From Exiguobacterium qingdaonense (lineage in GTDB: Bacteria > Bacillota > Bacilli > Exiguobacteriales > Exiguobacteriaceae), in assembly GCF_018617855.1 (NCBI RefSeq), contig NZ_JACSKY010000004.1:141093-205092 (forward strand): a DNA stretch of 64,000 nucleotides, read 5' to 3'. A program made the translations under genes and the position numbers. How positions within the stretch are numbered: the first letter of the stretch is position 1; the number at the start of each line of letters is the position of its first letter. The notes beneath the pieces were generated by a model. It saw nothing but the letters and a program-made list of their open reading frames with translations, had not been told where the DNA came from and searched no databases. Below, piece by piece: positions 46,452 to 57,877 of the stretch.

Positions 46452-46465
46452 TGAAAGCGTTTTCT
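46452..46465 (-). promoter_or_regulatory. cre-like site between the yerA promoter and start
   Basis: TGAAAGCGTTTTCT (plus strand) fits TGWAARCGYTWNCW. It lies about 55-65 bp downstream of the -10, a roadblock-repression position for CcpA. Confidence 0.5.
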
Positions 46466-46518
46466 TCACCTGTTTCAAGTTTACCTTTTCTTTGAAAAGG
46501 TCGCAAGTTATGTTCACT

Positions 46519-46527
46519 ATTGTAACA
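46519..46527 (-). promoter_or_regulatory. Extended -10 promoter of yerA
   Basis: TGTTACAAT on the minus strand is an extended -10 (TG-n-TACAAT) about 120 bp before the start codon. Confidence 0.5.
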
Positions 46528-46547
46528 AAATTCACATAAGTTTTTCA

Positions 46548-46581
46548 CAAAAAGGTGGCTCTTCTCATGAAGAACCACCTC
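46548..46581 (-). terminator. Terminator of the GGDEF-EAL gene
   Basis: AGGTGGTTCTTC and GAAGAGCCACCT form a twelve-base stem with one G-U pair, followed by T5 on the minus strand. Confidence 0.85.
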
Positions 46582-46583
46582 GG

Positions 46584-48872
46584 TCAAATTTGAGTTAAGA
46601 CGCTTTTACGCAAATAATGATGTAACTGATCAATCGGGATCGGTTTACTGTAGTGATACCCTTGGATGAGCGAACCACTATATTCTAATACGAACGCAAG
46701 TTGTTCCGGTCGCTCGACCCCTTCTGTGACGATGTCGAGACCGAGCGTATGGAAGGTTTGATAAAGCCCTTCTAACAAGGCACGGTCGAACTTGTTTTCT
46801 GGGATTCCTTTAACAAAATTTTGATCGATTTTAATGATATCGAGACGCAGTGATTGTAAATAAGACAAGGACGATGTACCGACCCCGAAGTCATCGAGTG
46901 ATATTTTGACACCGATCGCCTTCAACGCTTGAATGAACTGTTGAAGTTCATACACGTTTCCACCGACTTCGCTCTCGGTTATCTCCACATGTAATCGGGC
47001 GGGTGGAAAATCTGTCATAGCGAGCGTTTCTTCCAATGCCTCTAAAAAAGACCCATCTAAAATTTGACGCTTCGATACGTTGACAGATAAAAATAAGTCA
47101 AAGTGTTCTGCGTGTGCTTGCATCTCGGTGATTGCGCGTACGAGTACCCATCGACCGACGTCTGAGATGAGTCCGAGTTGTTCTGCGATCGGAATGAAGA
47201 CGCCAGGGGAGACGAACCCTTTCTGTGGGTGATGCCATCGGATCAACGCCTCTACCCCTCTTACTCGAAACGGCTGTGGGGAGACAATTGGTTGATAATA
47301 AAGTTCGAACTCATCGTGGCGTAACGCATGACGTAAATCACGTTCCATTTCGAGCGCCTGCAAATAATGACTTCCATCCTCGATGTCTTGATAGGAGAGA
47401 ATGTTGTCTTTGCCAGATGCTTTCACCTCGTGTAAGACGACATCGAGACGTGCCATCATCACTTCGTATGTGTGATGCGCCGGGTCGGTCAATTCATCGA
47501 TTCCGATACTCAAGGTCAAATGGTTCATTCCTTGCTTCAGACCCCACTCCCTCAAGTCCCTCATCAACTGGTTGGCGACGATTTTCAACTCTTCGACCGT
47601 CCATCCGGGATGAATCAATATAAATTCATCCGCCCCCGTCCTTGCCACGAAGCCATCTTCCTTATAAAACATCAAACGAGACGCAAAGAACGTAAGCATC
47701 GCATCACCCGTCCGCTGACCGAATTGATCGTTGATGCGCCGGAAGTTGTCGAGATCGATTCCCATCACCCCGATTACTCGTGGTGACTCAGGCAAACTCA
47801 TGAACACTTCTTCGACGGCCAATCGGTTCGGAAGACGGGTCAAGGAATCTCGGAAGGCACGTGTCAACGACTCTTTCTGTGTCTGTTCGAGTGCATCGAG
47901 CACCTCGTTCATGCTGATGGCCATCTGTTCGATTTCATCTCGTTTACCTGGGTTCAACCGAATGCGTAATCGACTATTTCGCTCTTTCGTGATCCCTTTT
48001 AATTCGTTCACGATCTCAACCAATCGCTTCGTGATGATTTGATTCACCGTCCAAAACAGCGTCAACAGCAATCCTATTCCTAGTACGAGTAACCCGAACA
48101 TGCCAAGTTCCAACATCGTCTCTGTATTTGAATAGTACGTTCGTTTCACAGAAAAATTGATTTCCCAATTCGCATCTTGATAAATCGATTGAAGTGGTAA
48201 TGACACACGGGCGAACTGATCGTCTCGCTCGATCGTCAATCGCTGATGCGAGAGCGGACTGATTGATAATTTGGTTTTCGCTTGCGCGCTCATCGTTGCC
48301 ATGAAATCCGGTCCGATTTTTTCAATCAATATGAGCGTACCACCTTGATCTTTTGACCCGTCGTTTCTAAAAATCGGATGACTCATAAAGACGACCGGGC
48401 CAAAATCGGTGCCATACACCGCACTTTGCTTCACGCCGGATGAATTGACATAGCGTAACAAATCGTTTGTGAAGGCAGTTCGTTCCGCTTCACGATCCAA
48501 TTCATAAAACTGATTGAACTCAGAATAGACAACTTCTCGATTCTCATCAAGAAAGATCATCGCTCCAATCCCAAGGTTGTCGAGCGTATCCTCCCCTAAG
48601 TTTTTTTCGACAAACGACTCATTGTTGCCTTGAACGAAATCAAAGACGTTCGTCCACACCGACCAATCGACAAGCGTCCGCTCTAACATGAGGCGATGAT
48701 TGGCGAACACTTCCGAAACACTCTCAATCTGATCACGGGTCATCGCCCTGTCCTGTTCAATGCTTTTTTCTACGAAGTACGGTTTGATAACAAATAAAAT
48801 GACGCCGATAAAGAGAAGTATGTTTGCAGCAATCGCAATGAATAATTTTGTTTGAACACGCAGGTCGATCAC
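46584..48872 (-). CDS. Membrane GGDEF-EAL protein with extracellular CHASE4-like sensor
   Basis: 762 aa, GTG start at 48872. TM1 (about residues 10-29) and TM2 (about 251-272) enclose an extracellular domain with the DWSVWTNVFDFV pattern of CHASE4 domains. A HAMP-like linker is followed by a GGDEF domain whose signature is GADEF (RTGADEFILIHPG), so cyclase activity is doubtful. The EAL domain is complete: GVEALIRWHH, FLSVNVSKRQ, HVEITESEV, SLDDFGVGTSS, IIKIDQNFV, VTEGVERPEQ and IQGYHYSKP. It most likely degrades c-di-GMP in response to an outside signal. It is monocistronic, between purD and yerA. Confidence 0.88.
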   Translation of the reverse strand: MIDLRVQTKLFIAIAANILLFIGVILFVIKPYFVEKSIEQDRAMTRDQIESVSEVFANHRLMLERTLVDWSVWTNVFDFVQGNNESFVEKNLGEDTLDNLGIGAMIFLDENREVVYSEFNQFYELDREAERTAFTNDLLRYVNSSGVKQSAVYGTDFGPVVFMSHPIFRNDGSKDQGGTLILIEKIGPDFMATMSAQAKTKLSISPLSHQRLTIERDDQFARVSLPLQSIYQDANWEINFSVKRTYYSNTETMLELGMFGLLVLGIGLLLTLFWTVNQIITKRLVEIVNELKGITKERNSRLRIRLNPGKRDEIEQMAISMNEVLDALEQTQKESLTRAFRDSLTRLPNRLAVEEVFMSLPESPRVIGVMGIDLDNFRRINDQFGQRTGDAMLTFFASRLMFYKEDGFVARTGADEFILIHPGWTVEELKIVANQLMRDLREWGLKQGMNHLTLSIGIDELTDPAHHTYEVMMARLDVVLHEVKASGKDNILSYQDIEDGSHYLQALEMERDLRHALRHDEFELYYQPIVSPQPFRVRGVEALIRWHHPQKGFVSPGVFIPIAEQLGLISDVGRWVLVRAITEMQAHAEHFDLFLSVNVSKRQILDGSFLEALEETLAMTDFPPARLHVEITESEVGGNVYELQQFIQALKAIGVKISLDDFGVGTSSLSYLQSLRLDIIKIDQNFVKGIPENKFDRALLEGLYQTFHTLGLDIVTEGVERPEQLAFVLEYSGSLIQGYHYSKPIPIDQLHHYLRKSVLTQI

Positions 48873-48935
48873 CCTCTTTCGTTAAGCTCCTTCATTATTG
48901 TAAAACAGGATATCGGCATTCCCTTTTTTTCGTAT

Positions 48936-48964
48936 GAAAAAAAGGATGGGTTGACCCATCCTTT
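48936..48964 (-). terminator. Terminator of the purine operon
   Basis: AAGGATGGG and CCCATCCTT with a four-base loop, followed by a T-run on the minus strand, overlapping the end of purD. Confidence 0.88.
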
Positions 48965-50216
48965 ACACAATCTTCACAAACGCTCGTGACCCAATATCCG
49001 TTCGGTGGAACGTTTTCGGTAAATCCAGTTGTGAGATGGCCGCATAAACAGCCGTTTTTGCCTCGAGTAGCGTCGGCTTGGTCGCCGTCACGACAAGGAG
49101 ACGACCTCCGCTCCCGACGATTTGACCGTTCCGGCTTTTCGTGCCGGCATGGAAGACGAGTACATCTTTCGGAAGCGACTCAAACCCTGACAGCACCTGA
49201 CCGGTAATCGGTCGGTCCGGATATCCTTCTGCTGCAATGACGACACCCATCGTATATCCGTCAATCCATTCAATCCGATACGGTTCTTGACGAACGACCG
49301 CTTCAATCACGTCTAAGAGCGGTGATTTCAGGTTTGGCAAGATGACCTCCGTCTCCGGGTCTCCGAAGCGCGCATTGAACTCGATGACTTTTGGTCCCTC
49401 CATCGTCAAGATGAGGCCGGCGTATAAAAATCCTTCAAATGGAGTACCTCGTTTGACCATCACTTGCGCGAGCGGTTCTAATACGGTCTTCACCGCTTTT
49501 TCATACATCTCTTCTGATAAGTGAGGCATCGGGCTATATGCGCCCATACCACCCGTGTTCGGTCCCTCGTCGCCGTCATAGGCGCGTTTATGGTCTTGAG
49601 AGGTGATCATCGGAATGACACACTCTCCCGAGACGAACGCCATGAGTGAAAACTCTTCCCCATCGAGGAACTCCTCGATGACGACTTGTGACTGTTCGCC
49701 AAATTTATCCGTCATGAAAATATCATGTACGGCCGTTTTCGCCTCTTCGACCGTGAACGCAACCGTCACACCTTTACCGGCAGCCAGTCCGTCCGCCTTG
49801 ACGACGAGTGGTGCCCCGAGCTTCTCGATATAGGCAAGCGCGGATGCCGCATCCGTGAACGCTTCGTACGCAGCCGTTGGAATGCCCGCTTCCATCATGA
49901 CCTCTTTAGCGAACGCCTTGCTCCCTTCGAGTAAGGCGGCCGCTTTCGTCGGTCCGAAGATGTTCAGTCCATTGTCACGGAACGTATCCACGACTCCTGC
50001 CATGAGCGATGACTCCGGTCCGACAATCGTCCATTCGATTTCGTTCTCTCTTGCGAAATGGGCGAGCGCCTCGACATCTGTCTCATGGATGTTCGCGCAT
50101 GTCATCCCTTCCATGAAGTCGCTACCTGGCGCCACGAAGACGTGATGTCCGTCCTGTTTCAACTTCCATGCGAGCGCGTGCTCACGCCCTCCTCGACCGA
50201 TGACCAATACGTTCAT
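48963..50216 (-). CDS. purD: Phosphoribosylamine--glycine ligase
   Basis: 417 aa. Second step of IMP synthesis: joins phosphoribosylamine and glycine with ATP. N-terminal VLVIGRGGREHALAWKL, ATP-grasp KADGLAAGKGVTVA, and MGAYSPMPHLS, EFNARFGDPETEVI are PurD motifs. It is the last gene of the operon, 14 bp after purH, and its stop is in the terminator. RBS GGAGGG. Confidence 0.96.
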   Translation of the reverse strand: MNVLVIGRGGREHALAWKLKQDGHHVFVAPGSDFMEGMTCANIHETDVEALAHFARENEIEWTIVGPESSLMAGVVDTFRDNGLNIFGPTKAAALLEGSKAFAKEVMMEAGIPTAAYEAFTDAASALAYIEKLGAPLVVKADGLAAGKGVTVAFTVEEAKTAVHDIFMTDKFGEQSQVVIEEFLDGEEFSLMAFVSGECVIPMITSQDHKRAYDGDEGPNTGGMGAYSPMPHLSEEMYEKAVKTVLEPLAQVMVKRGTPFEGFLYAGLILTMEGPKVIEFNARFGDPETEVILPNLKSPLLDVIEAVVRQEPYRIEWIDGYTMGVVIAAEGYPDRPITGQVLSGFESLPKDVLVFHAGTKSRNGQIVGSGGRLLVVTATKPTLLEAKTAVYAAISQLDLPKTFHRTDIGSRAFVKIV

Positions 50217-50230
50217 GACATACCCTCCTC

Positions 50231-51751
50231 TCAGTGTTTGAAATGTCTGACTGATGTGAATACCATCGTGATGCCGTGGCGGTTTGCCGCTTCAATCGAT
50301 TCGGCGTCGCGAATCGATCCGCCTGGTTGGATGATGGCCGTGATTCCCGCGGTCGCAGCCGCTTCGACCGTATCGGCCATCGGGAAGAAGGCATCACTTC
50401 CGAGAGCCGCGCCCGTCGCACGTTCCCCTGCTTGTTCGAAGGCGATTTTCGCTGCACCGACGCGGTTCATCTGTCCGGCACCGATTCCAATCGTCGTCTC
50501 ATCTTTTGCGACGACGATGGCATTCGATTTGACATGCTTGACGACACGCCATGCAAGTTTCAAGTCTTCCCATTCCGATGCTGTCGGACGACGATCTGTC
50601 ACGATTTGGCACGCCGCGTCATCGAGCGTCATGTCGTCGCCGTCTTGTACGAGCAGTCCTCCGGCGACAGCCGTAAGGCGCATGCCGGTCATCTGTCCCA
50701 TATCTAACGTCAACAACCGAAGATTCTTTTTCTCTTTCAATCGGTCAAGTGCTGCCTCACTAAAGGATGGGGCGATGATGATCTCTAAAAAGATGTTGCG
50801 AAGGGCATCCGCCGTCTCGAGATCGACTTCACGGTTCAAAGCAACGATTCCGCCAAAGATAGAGACCGGGTCGGCCGCATGGGCACGTTCGAACGCTTGA
50901 TGAATCGTCTGCCCTACCGCGACACCGCACGGGTTCATATGCTTGACGACGACTGCCGCCGGCTCAGTCAATTCACTGAGTGCTTCAAGGGCTGCATTCG
51001 TATCTTGAATGTTGTTATACGAGAGCTCTTTCCCGTGAAGCTGTGTCGCATTCGCAAGTGTCATCCCGTCATATAACGGTGTCTTATAAAACGCCGCTTG
51101 TTGGTGTGGGTTCTCTCCGTAACGAAGGTTTTGAACTTTTTCATACGTGACCGTCAACTGCTCTGGGAACGTTTCGCCGATTTGACGACCTAAGTAGTCG
51201 GCAATCAACGCATCATAGGCCGCCGTATGACGAAACGCTTTCGTCGCAAGCCGTTGACGTGTCTCAAATGATGTCCCGCCCGAACGTACCTCGTCGGCAA
51301 TCAGTGAATAATCATTCGGGTCAACGACGACCGTGACACTCGCATGATTTTTCGCAGCCGAACGCAACATGCTCGGTCCACCGATATCAATGTTTTCAAT
51401 CGCTTCCTCATACGTCGTGTTCTCTTTCGCAATCGTCTCTTTGAACGGATACAGATTGACCACGACATAATCGATTGGTTCGATGTGATGATCTTTCATT
51501 TGCGCGACATGCGTATCGAGGTCGCGACGTCCGAGCAAGCCCCCGTGAACGAGTGGGTGCAACGTTTTGACACGGCCGTCTAACATCTCCGGGAACGATG
51601 TCACTTCCGAAATGTTTTGGACCGGTAATCCCGCCTGCTGAAGCGCCGCCTCGGTCCCACCTGTTGAAATGAGCTCGATGCCCGCCTCGTGCAAGACGGT
51701 TGCGAGTTCGACAATTCCCGTTTTATCAGAAACACTTAATAATGCTCTCAC
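50231..51751 (-). CDS. purH: Bifunctional AICAR formyltransferase / IMP cyclohydrolase
   Basis: 506 aa, the last two steps to IMP. The cyclohydrolase domain begins [14 protein letters not shown], with ISTGGT and [11 protein letters not shown]; the formyltransferase domain has [28 protein letters not shown] and [15 protein letters not shown] start at 51751, GTGA overlap with the purN stop, RBS GGAGGTTT. The formyl donor is 10-formyl-THF. Confidence 0.96.
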   Translation of the reverse strand: MRALLSVSDKTGIVELATVLHEAGIELISTGGTEAALQQAGLPVQNISEVTSFPEMLDGRVKTLHPLVHGGLLGRRDLDTHVAQMKDHHIEPIDYVVVNLYPFKETIAKENTTYEEAIENIDIGGPSMLRSAAKNHASVTVVVDPNDYSLIADEVRSGGTSFETRQRLATKAFRHTAAYDALIADYLGRQIGETFPEQLTVTYEKVQNLRYGENPHQQAAFYKTPLYDGMTLANATQLHGKELSYNNIQDTNAALEALSELTEPAAVVVKHMNPCGVAVGQTIHQAFERAHAADPVSIFGGIVALNREVDLETADALRNIFLEIIIAPSFSEAALDRLKEKKNLRLLTLDMGQMTGMRLTAVAGGLLVQDGDDMTLDDAACQIVTDRRPTASEWEDLKLAWRVVKHVKSNAIVVAKDETTIGIGAGQMNRVGAAKIAFEQAGERATGAALGSDAFFPMADTVEAAATAGITAIIQPGGSIRDAESIEAANRHGITMVFTSVRHFKH

Positions 51752-52326
51752 TTGAAAACCTCCTGTTGATTCAACACCTGTTGTAATACGCGCGGATACA
51801 GTTGATGCTCGATCGTTTGAATGCGACGTGTCGCTTCGATTCGATCACACCCTTCAATCTCGACGGACGCCTGTGCGATGATGGGACCTGTGTCCATCCC
51901 CGCATCCACATAATGAACGGTCACGCCACTCGTCGGTACGTCAGCGTCAAGCGCCTGACCGATCGCGTCTTTCCCCGGAAAGGCGGGCAAGAGCGATGGA
52001 TGGATGTTTATAATTTGGTTCGGATATGCGGATAGTAACACATTTCCAATCAAGCGCATATACCCTGCCAATACGACACAGTCTACACGTAGCGTACGGA
52101 GAAGGACGAGGATTTCTTCTTCGAACTCCTCTTTCGACGCGTAATTCTTTGGACTAAAGGAAAAGCTCGGAATGTCATAACGTTCAGCTCGTTCGAGAAC
52201 AGTCGCTTCTGGTTTGTCCGTCACGAGCAACACGCATTCGGCCGATAAATCCCCCTCGGCAATCGCTCGCCAAATCGCTTCGGCGTTACTTCCCGAACCT
52301 GACGCAAAAATGGCAAACCGTTTCAT
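51748..52326 (-). CDS. purN: Phosphoribosylglycinamide formyltransferase
   Basis: 192 aa. Adds a formyl group from 10-formyl-THF to [15 protein letters not shown] binds the substrate phosphate, LAGYMRLIG and [16 protein letters not shown] hold the catalytic Asn-His, and [18 protein letters not shown] the catalytic Asp. Start overlaps the purM stop by four bases. Confidence 0.96.
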   Translation of the reverse strand: MKRFAIFASGSGSNAEAIWRAIAEGDLSAECVLLVTDKPEATVLERAERYDIPSFSFSPKNYASKEEFEEEILVLLRTLRVDCVVLAGYMRLIGNVLLSAYPNQIINIHPSLLPAFPGKDAIGQALDADVPTSGVTVHYVDAGMDTGPIIAQASVEIEGCDRIEATRRIQTIEHQLYPRVLQQVLNQQEVFK

Positions 52327-53357
52327 TGGTCCACTCCTGAAATCCGGATTCCTGGACGACTCTCGACTTTCCCGATTCGGTGCGCGGTCTCCCCGACACG
52401 TTCGAGCGCCGCTTCAACGAGCCCCACATCTTCAGCACGTACCGTAATCATATACCCAATCCCCATATTAAAGACGTTGAACATTTCTTGCTTCGAGATG
52501 TTCCCGACTTGTTCGAGCCAGTCGAATACAGGAAGACTTGGCCAACTCGACGCGTCGAATGTGATCCCGAGACCTTTTGGCAACATGCGAGGGACATTCT
52601 CATAGAATCCACCGCCCGTGATATGTGCCATCCCTTGAACCTTACCTGTTGAAATCGCCGCCTTCGCCGCTTCGGCATAAATCCGCGTCGGCAGGAGTAA
52701 GGCGTTCCCAAGTGTCGTATCGAGCATCGCAATCTCATCCGTATAATGGAGACCCTGTGATTCGACGATATGACGTACAAGGGAGAATCCGTTCGAGTGG
52801 ACACCTGAAGAAGCGAGTCCAAGGACAACGTCTCCCGCTTGAATCGTTGAACCGTCGAGCATGTCTTCTTTCTCGACGACACCGACCGCGAACCCGGCGA
52901 TATCATATTCGCCATCCGGGTACATCCCTGGCATCTCAGCCGTCTCGCCCCCGACGAGGGCGCAACCCGCTTGGACACATCCTTCGGCGACACCGGCGAC
53001 GATGCGCTCAAGCTTGGCCGGTTCTGCTTTCCCGGTCGCAATATAGTCGAGGAAATAGAGAGGTTCTGCTCCATGTACGAGACAATCGTTGACGCACATG
53101 GCGACGCAATCGATTCCAATCGTATCATGTTGGTCGAGCGCGAACGCCAACTTCAGTTTCGTCCCGACCCCGTCGGTCCCGCTCACGAGAATCGGGTGCT
53201 TCATGTTCATCGCCCCGAGGTCAATCATCGCCCCGAAACTCCCGAGCCCTGTCATCACTTCCGGCCGCATCGTCCGGGCGACATGACGTTTCATACGGGA
53301 TACGGCCTCGTATCCTGCTTCTAAATTCACACCCGCTTGTTCATATCGAACGCTCAT
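52323..53357 (-). CDS. purM: Phosphoribosylformylglycinamidine cyclo-ligase
   Basis: 344 aa AIR synthetase. [45 protein letters not shown] and [17 protein letters not shown] are the ATP-binding and signature blocks of the PurM/PurL superfamily. It lies 12 bp after purF and overlaps purN by four bases. Confidence 0.96.
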   Translation of the reverse strand: MSVRYEQAGVNLEAGYEAVSRMKRHVARTMRPEVMTGLGSFGAMIDLGAMNMKHPILVSGTDGVGTKLKLAFALDQHDTIGIDCVAMCVNDCLVHGAEPLYFLDYIATGKAEPAKLERIVAGVAEGCVQAGCALVGGETAEMPGMYPDGEYDIAGFAVGVVEKEDMLDGSTIQAGDVVLGLASSGVHSNGFSLVRHIVESQGLHYTDEIAMLDTTLGNALLLPTRIYAEAAKAAISTGKVQGMAHITGGGFYENVPRMLPKGLGITFDASSWPSLPVFDWLEQVGNISKQEMFNVFNMGIGYMITVRAEDVGLVEAALERVGETAHRIGKVESRPGIRISGVDQ

Positions 53358-53369
53358 CGCATTTCCCCC

Positions 53370-54779
53370 TTAAGCCTTTGTCTCTGTCACGAGTTCTGCA
53401 AGTTCAGTCGGGTAAAGCCCCGTGAAGCACGCAGCACACTGCCCGCGTAGTGCCCCTTCGAATGGACGGTCAATCGCTTCGACCGTTCCATCTAATGTGA
53501 GGAACGCTAGTGAATCGGCACCAATCTCTTCTCTAATTTCTTCAATGGATTTGGTTGCCGCAATTAACTCTTCCTTGGTAGATGTATCGATTCCGTAGTA
53601 ACACGGATGCTTGATCGGTGGCGACGTGATGCGCACGTGCACTTCCGTCGCCCCGGCCTCCCGAAGTAACGTCACGATTCGGCGACTCGTCGTTCCCCGG
53701 ACGATGGAGTCATCGACCATGATGACCCGTTTTCCGTTCACGACACCGCGTAACGCCGACAGCTTCATCTTCACACCGCGCTCCCGTAGTTCCTGAGACG
53801 GTTGAATGAACGTCCGCCCGACGTAGCGGTTTTTGATGAGTCCCATCTCGTATGGGATCCCGCTCGCCTCAGCGTAGCCGATTGCCGCGGAAATACTCGA
53901 GTCAGGCACGCCTGTCACGACGTCCGCTTCGACCGGTGCCTCTTCGAACATCTTTTTCCCCATCGCTTTACGTGCCGTATGCACGTTGATGCCGTCGATA
54001 ATCGAGTCCGGTCGTGAGAAGTAGATGTATTCCATCGAACACATGGCACGGACGGCCGCTTCACTGAATCGTTCTGATGTGATGCCCTCATCCGTGATCA
54101 TGAGCAACTCTCCCGGCTCGACATCCCGGACGTACGTCGCCCCCACGACGTCAAACGCACACGTCTCCGAGGCGAAGACGTACGCCCCGTCTTCCGTCTG
54201 TCCGAGTGATAATGGACGTAACCCATGCACGTCGACTCCGACGTATAGCGCGTCTTCCGTCAAGAATAGAAAAGCGAACGCCCCTACGAGACGGGCCAAG
54301 CTGTCGGCGATCCGTTCTTTCAACGAATTGCCACGACTCCGTCTAATGAGATGGGCCACGACTTCTGTATCAGACGTCGTCTGAAAGATGGCACCTTCCG
54401 CTTCGAGCATATGTTTCAACTCGTTCGCATTCACGAGGTTTCCGTTATGCGCCATCGCCAAGTCTCCTGTCAACGACTTGAAGTGGAGCGGTTGAACGTT
54501 CTCGAGCGTATTGCCACCGGCCGTCGAATAACGGACGTGACCAATCGCATGATTCCCCGTGAGTGTATCGAGAGACGCCTCATTGAACACCTCGGTAACG
54601 AGACCGAGTCCTCGTTTCGCATGAAGACGTTCGCCGTCCGCTGTGACGATGCCCGTCCCTTCTTGCCCTCGGTGTTGCAAGCTGTGAAGTCCGTAATAGG
54701 CAAGGTGTGAGGCTTCGATGTGACCGAACACACCAAATACTCCGCACTCCTCGTTCATGCCTCGGATGTCATATAACAT
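53370..54779 (-). CDS. purF: Glutamine PRPP amidotransferase (Fe-S type)
   Basis: 469 aa from ATG 54779 (AAGGAG upstream). The N-terminus [16 protein letters not shown] fits an 11-residue propeptide cleaved to expose the catalytic Cys, as in B. subtilis. The PRPP loop is [14 protein letters not shown]. Cysteines in [17 protein letters not shown] and GQCAAC match the four ligands of the structural [4Fe-4S] cluster that makes the Bacillus enzyme oxygen-labile. It is the first committed step and lies inside the end of purL by 25 bp. Confidence 0.95.
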   Translation of the reverse strand: MLYDIRGMNEECGVFGVFGHIEASHLAYYGLHSLQHRGQEGTGIVTADGERLHAKRGLGLVTEVFNEASLDTLTGNHAIGHVRYSTAGGNTLENVQPLHFKSLTGDLAMAHNGNLVNANELKHMLEAEGAIFQTTSDTEVVAHLIRRSRGNSLKERIADSLARLVGAFAFLFLTEDALYVGVDVHGLRPLSLGQTEDGAYVFASETCAFDVVGATYVRDVEPGELLMITDEGITSERFSEAAVRAMCSMEYIYFSRPDSIIDGINVHTARKAMGKKMFEEAPVEADVVTGVPDSSISAAIGYAEASGIPYEMGLIKNRYVGRTFIQPSQELRERGVKMKLSALRGVVNGKRVIMVDDSIVRGTTSRRIVTLLREAGATEVHVRITSPPIKHPCYYGIDTSTKEELIAATKSIEEIREEIGADSLAFLTLDGTVEAIDRPFEGALRGQCAACFTGLYPTELAELVTETKA

Positions 54780-56974
54780 GGAATAGCTCCTTCCCATACG
54801 CGTTCCAACTCTTGCACGTCCATTTCAATCAAGCGGTCGCTTGCGCGAACGACGAGGGTCGATGCTTCTGTAACTGTCCCGATTGCTGTTCCGTTCGTCA
54901 CGTTCGCGAATGTCTCGGCATGTGCCTTGTCGACCGTCACGAGGAAACGTGACTGGGATTCACTGAATAGCGCCGTCACAAGATCTGTGTCGATTGTTAC
55001 GTCCATGCCGAACCCTGTCCCAAAGACCAGTTCCGGTAACGCTGCCGCAAGACCGCCCTCTGATACATCATGTGCCGCCGTGACAAGACCGTCACGGATG
55101 GCGTGAAGCAACGCCTTTTGAGTCTGACGTTCTTCCTCAAGGTCGAGTGTCGGCGCATGACCGCTCACTTTTCCGTCTTGCAACATCTGAAGGGCACTTC
55201 CGCCAAATTCTGCTTTCGTCTCACCGAGTAAGAAGACGACGTCTCCTGCTTGTTTGGCAAACGATGTCGTAATATGTTCTGGTTTCTCGATGAGTCCGAC
55301 CATTCCAACGACCGGTGTCGGGTAGATGGCTTGTCCGTTTGATTCGTTATAAAGCGATACGTTCCCACCAATGACCGGCGTATCGAGCGTACGACACGCT
55401 TCTGCCATTCCTTCGACGGCTTGGTCGAGTTGCCAGAACCCTTCCGGTTTATCCGGGCTTCCGAAGTTGAGGCAGTCCGTCAAGGCGAGCGGTTCTGCAC
55501 CACTTGCAACGATGTTTCGTGCCGCCTCCGCGACAGCGATCGCTCCACCGACACGCGGGTCGAGATAGACATATTTCGCATTGCAGTCTGTCGTCATCGC
55601 AAGCGACTTCTCCGTCTCACGAATGCGAATGACCGCGGCATCACTGCCTGGCGCGACAACTGTCGACGTTTGTACCATATGGTCATACTGCTCATACACC
55701 CAACGCTTCGAGGCGATGCTTGGCATCGAAAGGACGTCTTTCCATGTCGCCATCACATCCTCGACGATCGGCGTGACCGGCTTCATTGCTTGGAAAGTTT
55801 CATAGTAGGCCGGGACTTTAGACGGTTTATGATAGACCGGTGCGTCTTCTGCGAGCGCGTCGACTGGTACTTCGGCTGCGATTTCTCCTTGATGAACGAG
55901 ACGAAGTACTTTCTCTTCGATGACCTCGCCAACTTTGATCGCATGAAGTCCCCACTTCGTCACGATTGCTTCAATCTCGTCCTCATGTCCAGCTTTGACG
56001 ACGAGAAGCATCCGCTCCTGTGATTCCGAAAGCATCATCTCGTAAGGTGTCATACCCGTCTCACGTTGTGGGACGAGGTCTAGGTTCATCTCGATCCCCA
56101 TGCCTGCTTTTGATGCCATCTCCGCTGACGATGACGTCAACCCGGCTGCGCCCATGTCTTGAATCCCGACGAGCGCAGGATGTTTGATGACTTCGAGACA
56201 CGCTTCGATCAAGAGCTTCTCCATGAACGGGTCCCCGACTTGGACGGCCGGACGCTTTTCATCTGCGTCTTCTCCGAGTTCTTCAGAAGCGAACGTGGCA
56301 CCATGGATTCCGTCACGCCCTGTCGTCGCTCCGACGTACATGACCGAGTTTCCGACACCTTCCGCAATTCCTTTTTGAATGTCTTCATGACGGATAAATC
56401 CGACGCACATCGCGTTAACGAGCGGGTTTCCTGAGTAAGCCGGGTCAAAGGCGACTTCCCCACCGACAGTCGGGATGCCGACACAGTTCCCGTATCCAGC
56501 GATGCCGGATACGACATGACCGAATAAATGTTTCACACGTGATTCGTTCAAATCTCCGAAACGGAGTGAGTTTAATAAAGCAATCGGACGGGCGCCCATC
56601 GAGAAGATGTCACGGATGATTCCGCCCACCCCAGTCGCCGCTCCTTGATAAGGCTCGATCGCGGACGGATGGTTATGACTCTCGATTTTGAAGGCGACGG
56701 CTTGACCGTCTCCGATATCGACGATTCCAGCCCCTTCTCCCGGTCCTTGTAAGACGTGCTTGCCGGTTGTTGGAAACTTCCGGAGCACCGGTTTCGAGTT
56801 TTTGTACGAACAGTGTTCAGACCACATGACCGAGAAGAGACCGATCTCTGTATAGTTCGGTTCCCGGCCAAGCAGTGAGACGACGAGCGCATATTCGTCG
56901 TCCGATAATCCCATCGTGGCATAGATCCGTTCATCGCGGATTTGTGTAGCTGTCGGTTCAGTTGTAAGTAACAT
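54755..56974 (-). CDS. purL: FGAM synthase large (small-type PurL) subunit
   Basis: 739 aa, the short PurL that works with PurS and PurQ to make [17 protein letters not shown], the ATP/phosphate block [42 protein letters not shown] and [19 protein letters not shown] are typical. It overlaps purQ upstream by 17 bp and purF downstream. RBS GGGGGG. Confidence 0.96.
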   Translation of the reverse strand: MLLTTEPTATQIRDERIYATMGLSDDEYALVVSLLGREPNYTEIGLFSVMWSEHCSYKNSKPVLRKFPTTGKHVLQGPGEGAGIVDIGDGQAVAFKIESHNHPSAIEPYQGAATGVGGIIRDIFSMGARPIALLNSLRFGDLNESRVKHLFGHVVSGIAGYGNCVGIPTVGGEVAFDPAYSGNPLVNAMCVGFIRHEDIQKGIAEGVGNSVMYVGATTGRDGIHGATFASEELGEDADEKRPAVQVGDPFMEKLLIEACLEVIKHPALVGIQDMGAAGLTSSSAEMASKAGMGIEMNLDLVPQRETGMTPYEMMLSESQERMLLVVKAGHEDEIEAIVTKWGLHAIKVGEVIEEKVLRLVHQGEIAAEVPVDALAEDAPVYHKPSKVPAYYETFQAMKPVTPIVEDVMATWKDVLSMPSIASKRWVYEQYDHMVQTSTVVAPGSDAAVIRIRETEKSLAMTTDCNAKYVYLDPRVGGAIAVAEAARNIVASGAEPLALTDCLNFGSPDKPEGFWQLDQAVEGMAEACRTLDTPVIGGNVSLYNESNGQAIYPTPVVGMVGLIEKPEHITTSFAKQAGDVVFLLGETKAEFGGSALQMLQDGKVSGHAPTLDLEEERQTQKALLHAIRDGLVTAAHDVSEGGLAAALPELVFGTGFGMDVTIDTDLVTALFSESQSRFLVTVDKAHAETFANVTNGTAIGTVTEASTLVVRASDRLIEMDVQELERVWEGAIPCYMTSEA

Positions 56975-57638
56975 GTCGTGCCCCCCATTTTACGATTGAC
57001 GTGAATAACCGTTTACCGTCTTCCCCACCGAGCAACGCTTCGACCGCCCGCTCCGGGTGTGGCATCATGCCGAGTACATTTCCTGCCTCGTTCGTGATGC
57101 CGGCGATGTTTTCGACCGATCCGTTCGGATTCTCTTTATAGGTGAACGCAATCTGGCCATTTGCCTTCAATGCCTCGAGTGTCGCCTCGTCACAGTAGTA
57201 GTTGCCCTCACCGTGTGCGATTGGCACGCGAATCGTTTCCTGTACCGCATACTCACTTGTGAACATCGTCTCGTTGTTTTCGACGACGAGGTCGACGGTC
57301 TTACACATGAATTTCAAATCGCGGTTTCGCATCAACACACCTGGGAGGAGTCCCGCTTCGACGAGCACTTGGAATCCGTTACATACCCCGAGTACCGGGC
57401 GTCCTTCTTCTGCGAAACGCTTCACTTCAACCATGATTGGTGAAAACTGGGCGATTGACCCGCAGCGCAAGTAGTCTCCGTATGAGAAACCACCTGGTAA
57501 GAGGACACCATCGAATCCTTCAAGTGAGGTCTCCGTATGGAACACGTATTCCGCTTCTTCCCCGAGCACGTCTTTTACCGCATGGTACATGTCGAGGTCA
57601 CAGTTTGATCCTGGAAAGACGATGACCGCGAACTTCAT
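56958..57638 (-). CDS. purQ: FGAM synthase glutaminase subunit
   Basis: 226 aa class I glutamine amidotransferase. [14 protein letters not shown], the nucleophile elbow [19 protein letters not shown], and [11 protein letters not shown] with the His and Glu of the triad. It provides ammonia to PurL. Overlaps purS by four bases. Confidence 0.96.
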   Translation of the reverse strand: MKFAVIVFPGSNCDLDMYHAVKDVLGEEAEYVFHTETSLEGFDGVLLPGGFSYGDYLRCGSIAQFSPIMVEVKRFAEEGRPVLGVCNGFQVLVEAGLLPGVLMRNRDLKFMCKTVDLVVENNETMFTSEYAVQETIRVPIAHGEGNYYCDEATLEALKANGQIAFTYKENPNGSVENIAGITNEAGNVLGMMPHPERAVEALLGGEDGKRLFTSIVKWGARHVTYN

Positions 57639-57877
57639 GCGAGTACCCCCATCTCAATTTCATAATTCTCAATGACCGTATTGACGAGTAACTTCTCACA
57701 CATTTCTTTGACCATGTCTTCTGTCGTGTCGTCCGCTACTTGAAGCTCGATGACTTTCCCGATGCGCACCGATTCAACACCAGCGAATCCGAGATGTTCG
57801 AGTCCGCCTTTTACGGCAACTCCTTGTGGGTCGAGTACACTTTCACGTAATGTCACGTACACGTTTACTTTTTTCAT
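57635..57877 (-). CDS. purS: FGAM synthase PurS subunit
   Basis: 80 aa, the usual size. [25 protein letters not shown] is the family start; the protein bridges PurQ and PurL in the complex. ATGA overlaps with both purC and purQ. Confidence 0.95.
   Translation of the reverse strand: MKKVNVYVTLRESVLDPQGVAVKGGLEHLGFAGVESVRIGKVIELQVADDTTEDMVKEMCEKLLVNTVIENYEIEMGVLA

Noticed and set aside
55421..56023. 200-codon plus-strand frame opposite purL
   Set aside because: Shadow of the conserved purL gene with no independent support.
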